DNA of 64,000 nt from the NCBI RefSeq assembly GCF_000145235.1, contig NC_014391.1, forward strand, positions 4,410,001 to 4,474,000, given 5' to 3'. Position 1 is the first letter of the stretch. The number at the start of each line of letters is the position of its first letter. The notes beneath the pieces are model-generated. The model was not told the DNA's origin, made no database searches, and saw only the letters and a program-made list of their open reading frames with translations. The DNA comes from Micromonospora aurantiaca ATCC 27029 (GTDB lineage Bacteria; Actinomycetota; Actinomycetes; Mycobacteriales; Micromonosporaceae). The position numbers were made by a program, and so were the translations under genes. Positions 54,457 through 62,357 of this stretch are shown piece after piece.

Positions 54457-55617
54457 TCATCGGCGGAACGGCCCGGTGACGCAGTAGGTGATGCCGCCGG
54501 AGGACGAGCCGGTCGTGCCGCGTTGCGACGAGAAGTACAGCCGGTCCCCCGCCGGGGTGAACGCCGGCCCGGTGATCTCCGAACCGCTCTGTCCGGTGAT
54601 CCGCAGGAAGACCGAGATCTTGTCGTCGGGCGTGATCATGCAGATCTCCATGTTCCCGCCGTCCTCCGCGACGTACAGGTCACCGGCAGTGGACCCGGTG
54701 ATGTTGTCGACCCCGGTCAGCGGAGGGGTGCCCGGACTGACCAGGTTGTCGTCGTAGGCGAGCTCGTACGTGCCGGCGGCCAGGTTGACCTGCCACACGC
54801 GGTTGTCGCCCTTCGTGGTGAACCAGACGGTGTCATCCGCGTAGTGACAGCCCTCGCCGCCGTTGAACGTCTTCGCGCCGGACACCTGCTGCCGGGTCGG
54901 GGTGGGCGAGCCGTCCGGGTCGGGCACCGTGGCCCAGGTGAACGTGCCGGAGGTCGCCGTACCGGCGCGGAAGACCTGGAGGGTTCCGGCGGAGAGGTCG
55001 CCCCAGGTGGTCGGCACGAACCGGTAGAACTTGCCGTCGGTCTCGTCCTCGGTCAGGTAGACGACCCGGCGGACCGGGTCGGCCGCGGCCGCCTCGTGCT
55101 TGAACCGGCCCAGCGCGGGACGCGCCACGGCGGTCCCGCCGAGGGGGTACGTCTCGAAGACCCGGCCCAGGGACACCTCCTCGCAGGAGAGCCAGGTGTT
55201 CCACGGCGTCTTCCCGCCGGCGCAGTTGTTGTTGGTGCCGGAGAGGATCCGCGACGCCCCGACCACGGCGCCGCTGGAGTTGAAGACGAGGCGTGAGGCA
55301 CCGCCGCCCGCACCGGCTGACACCTCGGAGTTCGACACGTAGATCCAGCCGGTGCCGTTCGGGAACACGGCGCCACCGTCCGGAGCGTCGTGCCAGGTGT
55401 ACGACGTCCCCGGCACCGTCCGACGGGATCGTGCGACGATCGAGCTGGTGAAGCCGGCCGGCAACTGGATGCCGTTGGCGTCGGCGGGCTGGAGCCCACC
55501 ATAGGGGCCCGCCGCGTTCTGCGCCGGGGCTCCGTACGCCGCCGACCACGCGGTGAACGGCAGCGCGACAGCGCCCGCACCGACGACAGTGGCCCGCAGC
55601 ATTGCTCGACGATCCAT
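54457..55617 (-). CDS. PhoX/DUF839-family secreted protein
   Basis: 386 residues. N-terminal signal with RR (MDRRAMLRATVVGAG) typical of Tat export, about 30 residues. The DUF839 marker segment GGKTPWNTWLSCEE appears near 135, followed by RFKHEAAAADP and VYLTEDE, as in PhoX-type alkaline phosphatases, which are iron/calcium beta-propellers. It is shorter than classic PhoX, and whether it hydrolyses phosphate esters is uncertain. Ends before a strong hairpin. No pho-box is evident upstream. Confidence 0.85.
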   Translation of the reverse strand: MDRRAMLRATVVGAGAVALPFTAWSAAYGAPAQNAAGPYGGLQPADANGIQLPAGFTSSIVARSRRTVPGTSYTWHDAPDGGAVFPNGTGWIYVSNSEVSAGAGGGASRLVFNSSGAVVGASRILSGTNNNCAGGKTPWNTWLSCEEVSLGRVFETYPLGGTAVARPALGRFKHEAAAADPVRRVVYLTEDETDGKFYRFVPTTWGDLSAGTLQVFRAGTATSGTFTWATVPDPDGSPTPTRQQVSGAKTFNGGEGCHYADDTVWFTTKGDNRVWQVNLAAGTYELAYDDNLVSPGTPPLTGVDNITGSTAGDLYVAEDGGNMEICMITPDDKISVFLRITGQSGSEITGPAFTPAGDRLYFSSQRGTTGSSSGGITYCVTGPFRR

Positions 55618-55795
55618 GGAACCTCCTCGGTAGGTTCCCCAGATCTGACCGGGCGGAGCTTACGCACATCGATCTGTTGGATGAACGTCGATGGACGCCT
55701 CGGTGCGCGGCGTCGTGTCACCGGCCGTCTCGTCCGTCGCCTGCCGGTGACGGGAGCGACTCGCGGTCGGCCCCCGCCACCGTTCGCATGGCTGG

Positions 55796-57388
55796 TCAGC
55801 CCTTGCGCCACTTCTGGTTGGCCGTGCCCCCGCAGTCCCAGAGCTGGAGCCTCGCGCCGTCGTTGCCGTTCCAGTCCTTGATGTCGACGCACTTGCCGGC
55901 CTGGAGGTTGACCAGGTCTCCGGCCGCGTTCAGGGTGAACTGCTGGGCGCCGGTGCCGTTGCAGGTGTAGAGCTGCACCGCCGCCCCGTTCGCGGTGGAC
56001 CCGGCGTCGATGTCCATGCACTTGTTGTTCTGGCTCTTGAGCGCCGTGCCGCTGAACGTCCACTTCTGCGCGTTGGTGTTGTTGCAGTTCCACATCTGCA
56101 ACGGCGCGCGGTCGACGAAGTTGGAGCTCGGCACGTCGATGCACTTGTTGTTCCAGTTGCTGACCACTGGCACCCCGGTGGTCGGGGTGCCGCCGCCACC
56201 GCCGGTGAACGGGCTGAGGATCAGTCCGGCCGAACGGGGATCGCCGTCGTGCACCAGCGACTCGAATCCACCGACGTCGTCGAAGGCGAACGCGTACGCC
56301 CGGCCGTCGGTCATGTTGGCGTGGATCAGGCGTGCGTACTGGTTGGTGGGGTTGCTGCGGTAGAAGTCGGCGGCGTTCGTGCTCGGCTGGGTGTCGACGG
56401 TGCCGAGCGTGCCTCGGTTGAGGGCGGCGCAGAGCGTACGCGAGATCGGGCCGACCACCTGGTCGTTCGGCGCGGGCAGGTCGCCGTCGCAGCCCCAGAC
56501 GCTGGCCGAGGAGGGCCGGTTGAAGGAGGCGACCACCTGGCCGCTGCCGTTGGTGAAGGTCATGGTGTTGCCCGAGGTGCGGCCGTAGTACCGGATGGCC
56601 GGCTGGTCGGCGAAGGGCGCCACGGTCAGGGTCTTCGTGGTGTACGCGTTCCACGCGGACGCGATGTACGAGTCCAGGTAGGTGGTGCTGAGCAGGCCGG
56701 CCCCGGCCGCCTTGCCCGGAGCCAGGACGCGCAGGACGGTCCCGTCGGAGCGGGTGTGGACGGTGCCGGCCCAGCCCGGCTGCGCCCGGATCCCGTCGAT
56801 GACCGCGTTGCGTCCGTTGGCCACCACGTCGCCGGTGCGCTTGGTGACGCCGTTGGCGCCGGTCACGGTGACCGCGTGCGGGATCGCGAACATGTCGACC
56901 TGGGAGCTGTTGAGCCACAGCCCGGAGTCGTTGTAGGTGAACTCGCTCCAGTCGAAGAGGATGTCTCGGTTCGCGTCACCGGCCGCCCAGGGCGCGGGCT
57001 GCACCAGTCCGTCCGGGGTGAGGAAGAACTTGAGCTTCTGCCCGAGGGAGAAGTAGGCCCGGCCGGAGAAGCCGCGGGGGAACTGGATCGTGGTGCTGCC
57101 GCCGTTGCCGGGGCCCGGTATCGAGACGTCCGGCGCGGGCGACGGCGGGAGCTGCCCGCCGGTCCACGGTACGAATCCGCCGCCGGAGGTGACGTAGCCG
57201 AGCCGGCCGGAGGACAGCTGGACGCCGATGACGTAGAGGTGGACCGGGTCGCTGCGGCCGGTGGTGTTGGTGACGGTGACCGGCAGCAACGCCGGTCCGA
57301 CCGCCTGGGCGGGCGTAGCGACGACGGCGCCGGTGAGCCCGGCGAGCAGGGCGGACGCGGCGGCGAGCAGCCTTCTTCGGAGACGCAT
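55796..57388 (-). CDS. GH64 beta-1,3-glucanase with ricin-type lectin domain
   Basis: 530 residues. Signal peptide (about 1-29). The GH64/thaumatin-like catalytic region spans about 35-395: FPRGFSGRAYFSLGQKL, FDWSEFTYND with the likely catalytic acids, and VWGCDGDLPAPND. A Gly/Thr linker (about 398-405) leads to a CBM13 ricin-B trefoil with three repeats marked by NAQKW, GAQQF and ANQKW. It cuts beta-1,3-glucans of fungal walls outside the cell. A GAGAGCGCTCTC palindrome 31 nt upstream of the start suggests LacI-family control. Confidence 0.92.
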   Translation of the reverse strand: MRLRRRLLAAASALLAGLTGAVVATPAQAVGPALLPVTVTNTTGRSDPVHLYVIGVQLSSGRLGYVTSGGGFVPWTGGQLPPSPAPDVSIPGPGNGGSTTIQFPRGFSGRAYFSLGQKLKFFLTPDGLVQPAPWAAGDANRDILFDWSEFTYNDSGLWLNSSQVDMFAIPHAVTVTGANGVTKRTGDVVANGRNAVIDGIRAQPGWAGTVHTRSDGTVLRVLAPGKAAGAGLLSTTYLDSYIASAWNAYTTKTLTVAPFADQPAIRYYGRTSGNTMTFTNGSGQVVASFNRPSSASVWGCDGDLPAPNDQVVGPISRTLCAALNRGTLGTVDTQPSTNAADFYRSNPTNQYARLIHANMTDGRAYAFAFDDVGGFESLVHDGDPRSAGLILSPFTGGGGGTPTTGVPVVSNWNNKCIDVPSSNFVDRAPLQMWNCNNTNAQKWTFSGTALKSQNNKCMDIDAGSTANGAAVQLYTCNGTGAQQFTLNAAGDLVNLQAGKCVDIKDWNGNDGARLQLWDCGGTANQKWRKG

Positions 57389-57418
57389 GGGGACACCTCG
57401 CGGGAGACAGGGGGACGG

Positions 57419-57430
57419 GAGAGCGCTCTC
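57419..57430. promoter_or_regulatory. GAGAGCGCTCTC operator upstream of GH64
   Basis: Perfect 12-bp palindrome, 31 nt before the glucanase start. It shares the central GAGCGCTC of CebR-type sites (TGGGAGCGCTCCCA), so a LacI-family regulator is the likely binder. No such regulator is encoded in the window. Confidence 0.7.
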
Positions 57431-57559
57431 TCAGCAGGGTCCAATTGTTAATATTGTTTGTCAATAGGTGGTTGCCTATGGATCAGGGCCACGGCGAAGG
57501 TCACCGGTTGATTAAGATCCACTACGGAACAGTCGACTGTGGATTGGGTAGGTAGGTAC

Positions 57560-58000
57560 ATGAAACGCATGCTTTCGGCGCTGACGGCGCTGGTGACCGT
57601 CGCGGCGGGCCTGACTGTCGGCGCCCCCGCCGCCCAGGCGGCCGGCTCCTGCTCGGGGACCATCACCTACAGCCAGGTGCAGTCGTCCGGGCTCGGTGAA
57701 CTGGTGATCTACTACAACAGCAGCAACGGGGGCACCAACAGCGCCTGCTTCTACCACCGCGGCGCGGCGTACGGGAGGTCGGCGCCGACCTTCGTGCAGA
57801 TCTACCGCTGCGCGGAGCGGTCGGGCGAGGGCGCGCACTGCACCCGGTCGGGCGGCGCGGACACCAATTCCGGTGACTTCAGCTATTACGCCGGCCCGGT
57901 CGCCGTCACCGGTACGGCGAACTACTGCGTCGAGGCGGTCGGCTACATCGGATGGGCCGGTGAGCGCCACCAGATCTACAGCCGCCGCCAGGGCTGCTGA
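57560..58000 (+). CDS. small secreted protein of unknown function
   Basis: 146 residues from the ATG at 57560. Signal peptide ends near AQA-AG (about 28). The mature protein of about 118 residues has six Cys in SCSGT, ACFYH, YRCAE, HCTRS, NYCVE and QGC, enough for three disulfides, and is rich in Tyr and Gly with a net beta character. It may be a spore- or cell-surface-associated protein, or an inhibitor. I do not recognise the family with certainty. It diverges from the glucanase gene, and a hairpin follows. Confidence 0.8.
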   Translation: MKRMLSALTALVTVAAGLTVGAPAAQAAGSCSGTITYSQVQSSGLGELVIYYNSSNGGTNSACFYHRGAAYGRSAPTFVQIYRCAERSGEGAHCTRSGGADTNSGDFSYYAGPVAVTGTANYCVEAVGYIGWAGERHQIYSRRQGC

Positions 58001-58024
58001 ACCCGCTCCCCTCCCCGGACCGGG

Positions 58025-58047
58025 GCCGGCGCACGATGAGCGCCGGC
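58025..58047 (+). terminator. terminator hairpin of the small secreted protein gene
   Basis: GCCGGCGC-ACGATGA-GCGCCGGC, a perfect 8-bp GC stem extended by flanking G/C pairs, 25 nt after the stop of 57560-58000. Confidence 0.65.
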
Positions 58048-58180
58048 TCCCCGGCCGGGCCGGGTCAGGGTCGGCGGCGACCCGGCCGAGGAAGGCCGAG
58101 ACCCCGGCGTACGGCCCGTGGTCGCGGTGGCAGTCGTAGCGCTCCGCCCCGTCCGTCACCGCAGGGCCCACCGCCGCAGG

Positions 58181-58204
58181 GGCGGGCGCCCGGGAGCGCC
58201 CGCC
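58181..58204 (-). terminator. hairpin directly behind the 27-aa mini-ORF
   Basis: GGCGGGCGC-N6-GCGCCCGCC, a perfect 9-bp stem with loop CCGGGA, starting 10 nt after the stop of the minus-strand mini-ORF (58215-58298). It may terminate that short transcript or act as an attenuator. Confidence 0.55.
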
Positions 58205-58214
58205 GGGCCGGCAG

Positions 58215-58298
58215 TTACCAGCACCACTCGATCCACAGGCGGCGTGCGCCGGACACCAGGCGGAGTGCAGTCGTGCGACGGATGGTCATCGTCCTCAT
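58215..58298 (-). CDS. 27-residue mini-ORF with Trp-rich C-terminus
   Basis: ATG 58298 lies 5 nt after a perfect GGAGGT. The product MRTMTIRRTTALRLVSGARR is followed by LWIEWCW. The basic N-terminal half and a three-Trp, one-Cys end resemble either a RiPP precursor of the small-core kind or a regulatory leader peptide. No modifying enzyme and no tryptophan or cysteine gene lies downstream, and a hairpin follows the stop. Existence of translation is supported mainly by the ribosome site. Confidence 0.5.
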   Translation of the reverse strand: MRTMTIRRTTALRLVSGARRLWIEWCW

Positions 58299-58460
58299 AG
58301 GAACCTCCGATGTGATGCACCTCGGGGCTGGCCCAGAGCGTAATTCCGGTCGATGGAAATAAGAAGGGTTCTCGCGATTCGCGGCGGGCTGATCGCACCG
58401 CCACGCCGAACGCCGCCGTCGCGGCGCCGGCCATTCCGCTGCCGAGCAGGCGTACGACGG

Positions 58461-59786
58461 TCAGCGCGACAGCATCCGGCGGACCCGGCGGCCCACCGCT
58501 TGCTTGACCTGGTCGCGCAGTGGCTGCGCGCGGCGTGCCGTGAGCTTCTGCTGCAGCGTCCGGTTCTCGTCCCGCAGCCATTGGATGCGCGTCAGCAGTT
58601 CCTCGGCCGTGTAGGCGGAGGCCGGCCGGACCGCCGGCGGGTAGACGGTTCGGCGGACCTGCTCGTCGAAGCGGGTGGCGCTGTCCCCGTCGGCGAACGA
58701 CAGGCCGAGGTCGTGCTTGGCGAGGAACGCGGTGATCCGCGCGAAGCGCTCCTTGTGGCCCTCGTTCAGGGCCGTGTAGTCGGCTTCCTCGTAGAGTCGG
58801 GCGGCGTCGACGTCGGCCAGCACGTCGCGCATCAACCGGTGCGGGATGTCGAAGTAGCGGGCCAGTTCCAGGGTGCGCGAGTCGTGTGCGAGGAGATACC
58901 CGGGAGTGCCGGAGATCAGCGCCGTGATGGTGCCGTGGATCCGGGTGCCGAAGGCGAAGTCGAATCCGGAGAGATACTCCATCCAGGGCCACGGGTCCAT
59001 GAACATCCGCACCTTGTCCTCGACGAAGAGCGGGTGTGAGGTGTGGATCGGCATGTCGTCGGTCTTGCCGCGCAACTTCGGTGCGTCGCCGTAGAGCAGG
59101 GTGCCGAGGGTGTACAGGCCCTGCGCCACGTAGCGCAGATTCGGGTAGCGCTGGTGGTGGTGCTGGACGATCGGGGCCAACGCGCGGACGTACGGCGAGA
59201 TGACGAACGCGAGCCGATCCTCGGTGTCCAGGGTGGCCTTCGCCTTCTCGACCCGGAGGCTGTCGCCGTGCAGGAACATCGACGGACAGCCGATCTGCTC
59301 GACGGCGGAGAACCCCAGCGTACGCAGGTAGTTCTCGCTGATCTCGCCGCGTACGCCGATGCTGTGCGATCGGTCCAGCACCGCCCGGCAGAACGCCTTC
59401 ACCGGCTCGTCGATCGGGCGCAGGTACTCCCGGTCGCCGTCCACGTCGGTCTGCGCCCCGACCCCGAGCACCACCACCGGGATCTTGAGCCGCTCGATCA
59501 GCCGGGTCATCGACGTCAACCGGTTCACGTAGTCGTGGCGGAACGCGTTCGCCAGCGGGATCACGAAGACGTCGTACTTCTCGTTGATCTCGTCGGCATC
59601 GCGCGGGTCCGTCCGGAACCGCGACGGGGTGATCTCCGCCGTCGAGGTGGACAGCAGCTTGTGCGCGGCGTGGCTGAAGACCAGGTTGCCGCTGTTCTTG
59701 CCGATCCAGTCCCGCTCGTAGGTCTCCTCGGCGGTGACGACGTCGAACGGGCCCTTGCGGGCTCGCAGCAGGATCCGCTGGTGCAT
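58461..59786 (-). CDS. polysaccharide pyruvyl transferase family protein
   Basis: 441 residues from ATG 59786. It shows the two-domain GT-B-like layout of the family with GVRGEISENYLRTLG, the GCPSMFLHGD segment and the C-terminal FAFGTRIHGTITALISGTPG loop, which is the typical H-x-x-I-x-A-L pattern. A coiled-coil-like tail (RIQWLRDENRTLQQKL) is unusual. In the family, enzymes add pyruvyl ketals to cell-wall or capsule sugars. No other glycan genes are adjacent. Cytoplasmic. Confidence 0.85.
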   Translation of the reverse strand: MHQRILLRARKGPFDVVTAEETYERDWIGKNSGNLVFSHAAHKLLSTSTAEITPSRFRTDPRDADEINEKYDVFVIPLANAFRHDYVNRLTSMTRLIERLKIPVVVLGVGAQTDVDGDREYLRPIDEPVKAFCRAVLDRSHSIGVRGEISENYLRTLGFSAVEQIGCPSMFLHGDSLRVEKAKATLDTEDRLAFVISPYVRALAPIVQHHHQRYPNLRYVAQGLYTLGTLLYGDAPKLRGKTDDMPIHTSHPLFVEDKVRMFMDPWPWMEYLSGFDFAFGTRIHGTITALISGTPGYLLAHDSRTLELARYFDIPHRLMRDVLADVDAARLYEEADYTALNEGHKERFARITAFLAKHDLGLSFADGDSATRFDEQVRRTVYPPAVRPASAYTAEELLTRIQWLRDENRTLQQKLTARRAQPLRDQVKQAVGRRVRRMLSR

Positions 59787-59933
59787 CCGGGGTGTCCACC
59801 CTTCGTCCCGGACGCCACGGCGCCCGGCGAGGCCGAAGCGGCGCGACCGGCCGGGCACGGCCCCGTTCCGTGCAGGAACCGAAATCCTACGCCCTGACAC
59901 GGAGAGGTGCCGTCAGACCTACACCGGGTCGGG

Positions 59934-61124
59934 TCAGGCGGCGTGGACCGCTGTGGTGTCCGCTGCGGGCCGGCCGTAGCGGCGACGCAGTCGGGCCTCG
60001 GCGCGGGGGTTGCGATTGGCGAGGTTCAGGTCGCCGCCGTAGTGCGCCAGAACCCGTGGGTTCATCACCCGGTACCACAGCGGCGGAACGAGAGCGAGCA
60101 ACACCATCGAGGCGTAGCCTCCGGGCAGTCGCGGCGAGACGTCGAAGCTGCGCAGCGTCTGGTAGCGGCGCAGCGGGTTGGCGTGGTGGTCACTGTGGCG
60201 TTGCAGTTGAAAGAGGAACACGTTGGTGACGACGCGGTCGCTGTTCCAGCTGTGCCGTGGGTCGACCTTCTCGAAGCGGCCGGTGGCGGTGCGCCGGCGG
60301 CACAATCCGTAGTGCTCGAGGTAGTTGACCGCTTCCAGCAGCGAGAAGCCGACGATCGCCTGCAGGAACAGGAAGGGCACGAGCCGCCAGCCGAACACAG
60401 CGATCAGCAGGGCGAAGAGCACGACGGTCATGAGCCCGGCGTTGAGCAGGTTGTTACGCAGCGTCCACGGGCTCTTGTGCCGCAGCCGGAAGCGGCCGAT
60501 CTCCAGCCGCCACGCCGAGATGAGGCTGCCCCAGACCGTACGCGGCCAGAACGAGTAGAAGCTCTCCCCCAGCCTGGCGCTGGCCGGGTCCTCCGGTGTG
60601 GCGACACGGACATGGTGCCCGCGGTTGTGCTCGACGTAGAAGTGGCCGTACCCGGTGGGCGCGAGGGCGATCTTCGACAACCACCGCTCGACCGTTTCGC
60701 GCTTGTGGCCGAGCTCGTGTGCGGTGTTGATGGCCAGTCCGTTGACGATCCCGATGGTGGCGACCAGGCCGGCGGCGCCGGCGGCACCGAGGCCGCCACG
60801 CGTCCAGACCCACGCTCCGAGCAGCAGGGCGGCGTACTGCACCGGCAGGAACAGGAACGTGATCCAGCGGTAGTAGCGGACCTCCTGCAACCGCCGGGCG
60901 ATGTCGTCGGGCGGGTTCTCTCCGTCGTCACCGAGCAGCACGTCGATGATCGGGATGAGTCCGAAGACCACCGCCGGGGTGAGCCACCAGGCAGCGGGTC
61001 CGGCGCCGGCCTGCCACAACGCGTACGCCAGAAACGGCAGCACCGGCACGAGGAGAGCCAGTGGCCACAGGTGCTTCTTGCCGTCACGCCAGCCGGCGGC
61101 TGGAGCATCGATCGAGGTCTGCAT
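59934..61124 (-). CDS. alkB: alkane 1-monooxygenase (AlkB)
   Basis: 396 residues, six membrane helices. The diiron His boxes are HELGHK (about 138-143), EHNRGHH (about 165-171) and LQRHSDHH (about 309-316), with NYLEHYGL also conserved. It hydroxylates the terminal carbon of medium- or long-chain alkanes and needs rubredoxin electrons. Unlike many actinobacterial AlkB loci there is no rubredoxin gene or fused rubredoxin domain here. It diverges from a TetR gene, with a strong operator between them. Confidence 0.94.
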   Translation of the reverse strand: MQTSIDAPAAGWRDGKKHLWPLALLVPVLPFLAYALWQAGAGPAAWWLTPAVVFGLIPIIDVLLGDDGENPPDDIARRLQEVRYYRWITFLFLPVQYAALLLGAWVWTRGGLGAAGAAGLVATIGIVNGLAINTAHELGHKRETVERWLSKIALAPTGYGHFYVEHNRGHHVRVATPEDPASARLGESFYSFWPRTVWGSLISAWRLEIGRFRLRHKSPWTLRNNLLNAGLMTVVLFALLIAVFGWRLVPFLFLQAIVGFSLLEAVNYLEHYGLCRRRTATGRFEKVDPRHSWNSDRVVTNVFLFQLQRHSDHHANPLRRYQTLRSFDVSPRLPGGYASMVLLALVPPLWYRVMNPRVLAHYGGDLNLANRNPRAEARLRRRYGRPAADTTAVHAA

Positions 61125-61205
61125 GTACCGCCTCCGGAGTGTCGAGCGCTGCGTCGACTGTCACACGGATAACCACGCTTGACAATATCCGGCTCTGCGT
61201 CAATT

Positions 61206-61236
61206 GAGTAGACACGCAAGGCATGTGTGTCTACTC
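61206..61236. promoter_or_regulatory. TetR operator between alkB and its regulator
   Basis: GAGTAGACAC (61206-61215) and GTGTCTACTC (61227-61236) form perfect 10-bp arms around an 11-nt spacer; a further GAGTAGAC-like half (GTCTATC) lies to the right. The site is 18 nt before the TetR start and covers the likely promoters of both genes. Confidence 0.8.
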
Positions 61237-61253
61237 GATAGACTCGACGCACC

Positions 61254-61853
61254 ATGGCCGCCCCTCCGCCTTATCGCCACACCGCGCGCCGGCACCTGCG
61301 TGACACGGTCATCACGGCCGGCCGCGACCTGGCGATCGACCGCGGCTGGGACGCGGTACGAATGGCCGACGTGGCGGCCCGCGTGGGCGTGAGCAGGCAG
61401 ACGCTCTACAACGAGTTCACCAACAAGGCCGGACTGGGCGAAGCCATCGCACACCGCGAGATCGACCGGTTCATGGACGGTGTGCGGGAGGCGTTGTCCG
61501 CCCACGGCGGCGACGTGCGAGCCGCCGTCCATGCCGCAGTCACGTTCGTGTTGACGCAGGCCGGCACCGACCCGCTGGTCAAAGCCGTCCTCAACAGTGC
61601 CCGGGGCACCGACGCCCTGCTCCCCTACCTGACCACCCGCGCCGACCTGGCCCTGGCCGCCGCCGTCACGGTGCTGAGGGAGTGGGCGGACACGCACCTG
61701 CCCCGGGTGCCTCCCGATGAAGTCGCCGTCGGCGCCGAATCCCTCGCGCGACTGGTCGTCAGCCACATCGTGCTGCCGACGGCGCCCGTCGACAACACCG
61801 CCGACACCCTCGCCGAACTGGCACAACGCTTCCTGGACCCGCCGCGCGCGTGA
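61254..61853 (+). CDS. TetR-family regulator, divergent from alkB
   Basis: 199 residues. HTH is MADVAARVGVSRQTLYNEFT. The large C-terminal helical domain probably binds a hydrophobic effector such as an alkane-derived fatty acid or acyl-CoA, as in AlkU/AlkX-type regulators. It likely represses alkB and itself via the 61206-61236 operator. Confidence 0.9.
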   Translation: MAAPPPYRHTARRHLRDTVITAGRDLAIDRGWDAVRMADVAARVGVSRQTLYNEFTNKAGLGEAIAHREIDRFMDGVREALSAHGGDVRAAVHAAVTFVLTQAGTDPLVKAVLNSARGTDALLPYLTTRADLALAAAVTVLREWADTHLPRVPPDEVAVGAESLARLVVSHIVLPTAPVDNTADTLAELAQRFLDPPRA

Positions 61854-62006
61854 ACGAGCGCATCAGCTGGGATGCGGGCGTCGGCCGGGTGCGTACAGCG
61901 GCGGACGACCGGACGTGCCCGAGGGCCTCCTCGGCCGGGTCCGGCCGCCACGGCGGGGCGGGGCGGGGCGGCGGTCGCCACCCCGCCCGGACGCGACTCG
62001 CCCCCT

Positions 62007-62357
62007 TCAGGTCACCGGGCCCGCCGGTCGATCGGCGCCGAAGTACTCGGGCCGGCTCACCCATGCCTCACTGACGAACATGACGCCGGGCCGGTGGGCC
62101 AGGATGTCGCGCAGGCCGACGGCGACCGGCTCGGCCCGCTCGAGCGGCAGCACGGCGATCACCATGACGAGTCCGGCCCGGTCGTTGAAGAGCAGCCGGC
62201 CCTCGTGGGTGCCGTGGTGGCCGAAGCCGGAGACCCCGCTGAGGCTGGTCCAACCGCTCACGCCGGAGGCGTGCAGCAGCGTCCGGACGGCGTCGACGTC
62301 GTCGGCGCGGGTCACGACCTCCACCTTGACCATGCGCGTCAGTCCGAGCTCGTTCAT
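62007..62357 (-). CDS. PII-like protein, DabA-associated
   Basis: 116 residues with the ferredoxin-like fold of the PII superfamily: VKVEVVTRADDVDAVRTLLHA for the first strand and helix, GWTSLSGVSGFGHHG for the T-loop region, and VMVIAVLPLERAEPVAVGL. The T-loop is short and lacks the Tyr uridylylated in GlnB. It overlaps the dabA stop by ATGA. PII-like proteins adjacent to inorganic-carbon transporters are known from bicarbonate uptake systems, where they sense cellular energy or carbon state. Confidence 0.82.
   Translation of the reverse strand: MNELGLTRMVKVEVVTRADDVDAVRTLLHASGVSGWTSLSGVSGFGHHGTHEGRLLFNDRAGLVMVIAVLPLERAEPVAVGLRDILAHRPGVMFVSEAWVSRPEYFGADRPAGPVT

Noticed and set aside
57512..58171. 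Leftward frame opposite the small secreted protein
   Set aside because: Antisense shadow without a ribosome site; the rightward protein has a signal peptide and paired cysteines.
58300..58460. Possible P450 or other RiPP maturase next to the mini-ORF
   Set aside because: No such gene is present on either side within the window; the neighbours are a pyruvyl transferase and a secreted protein.
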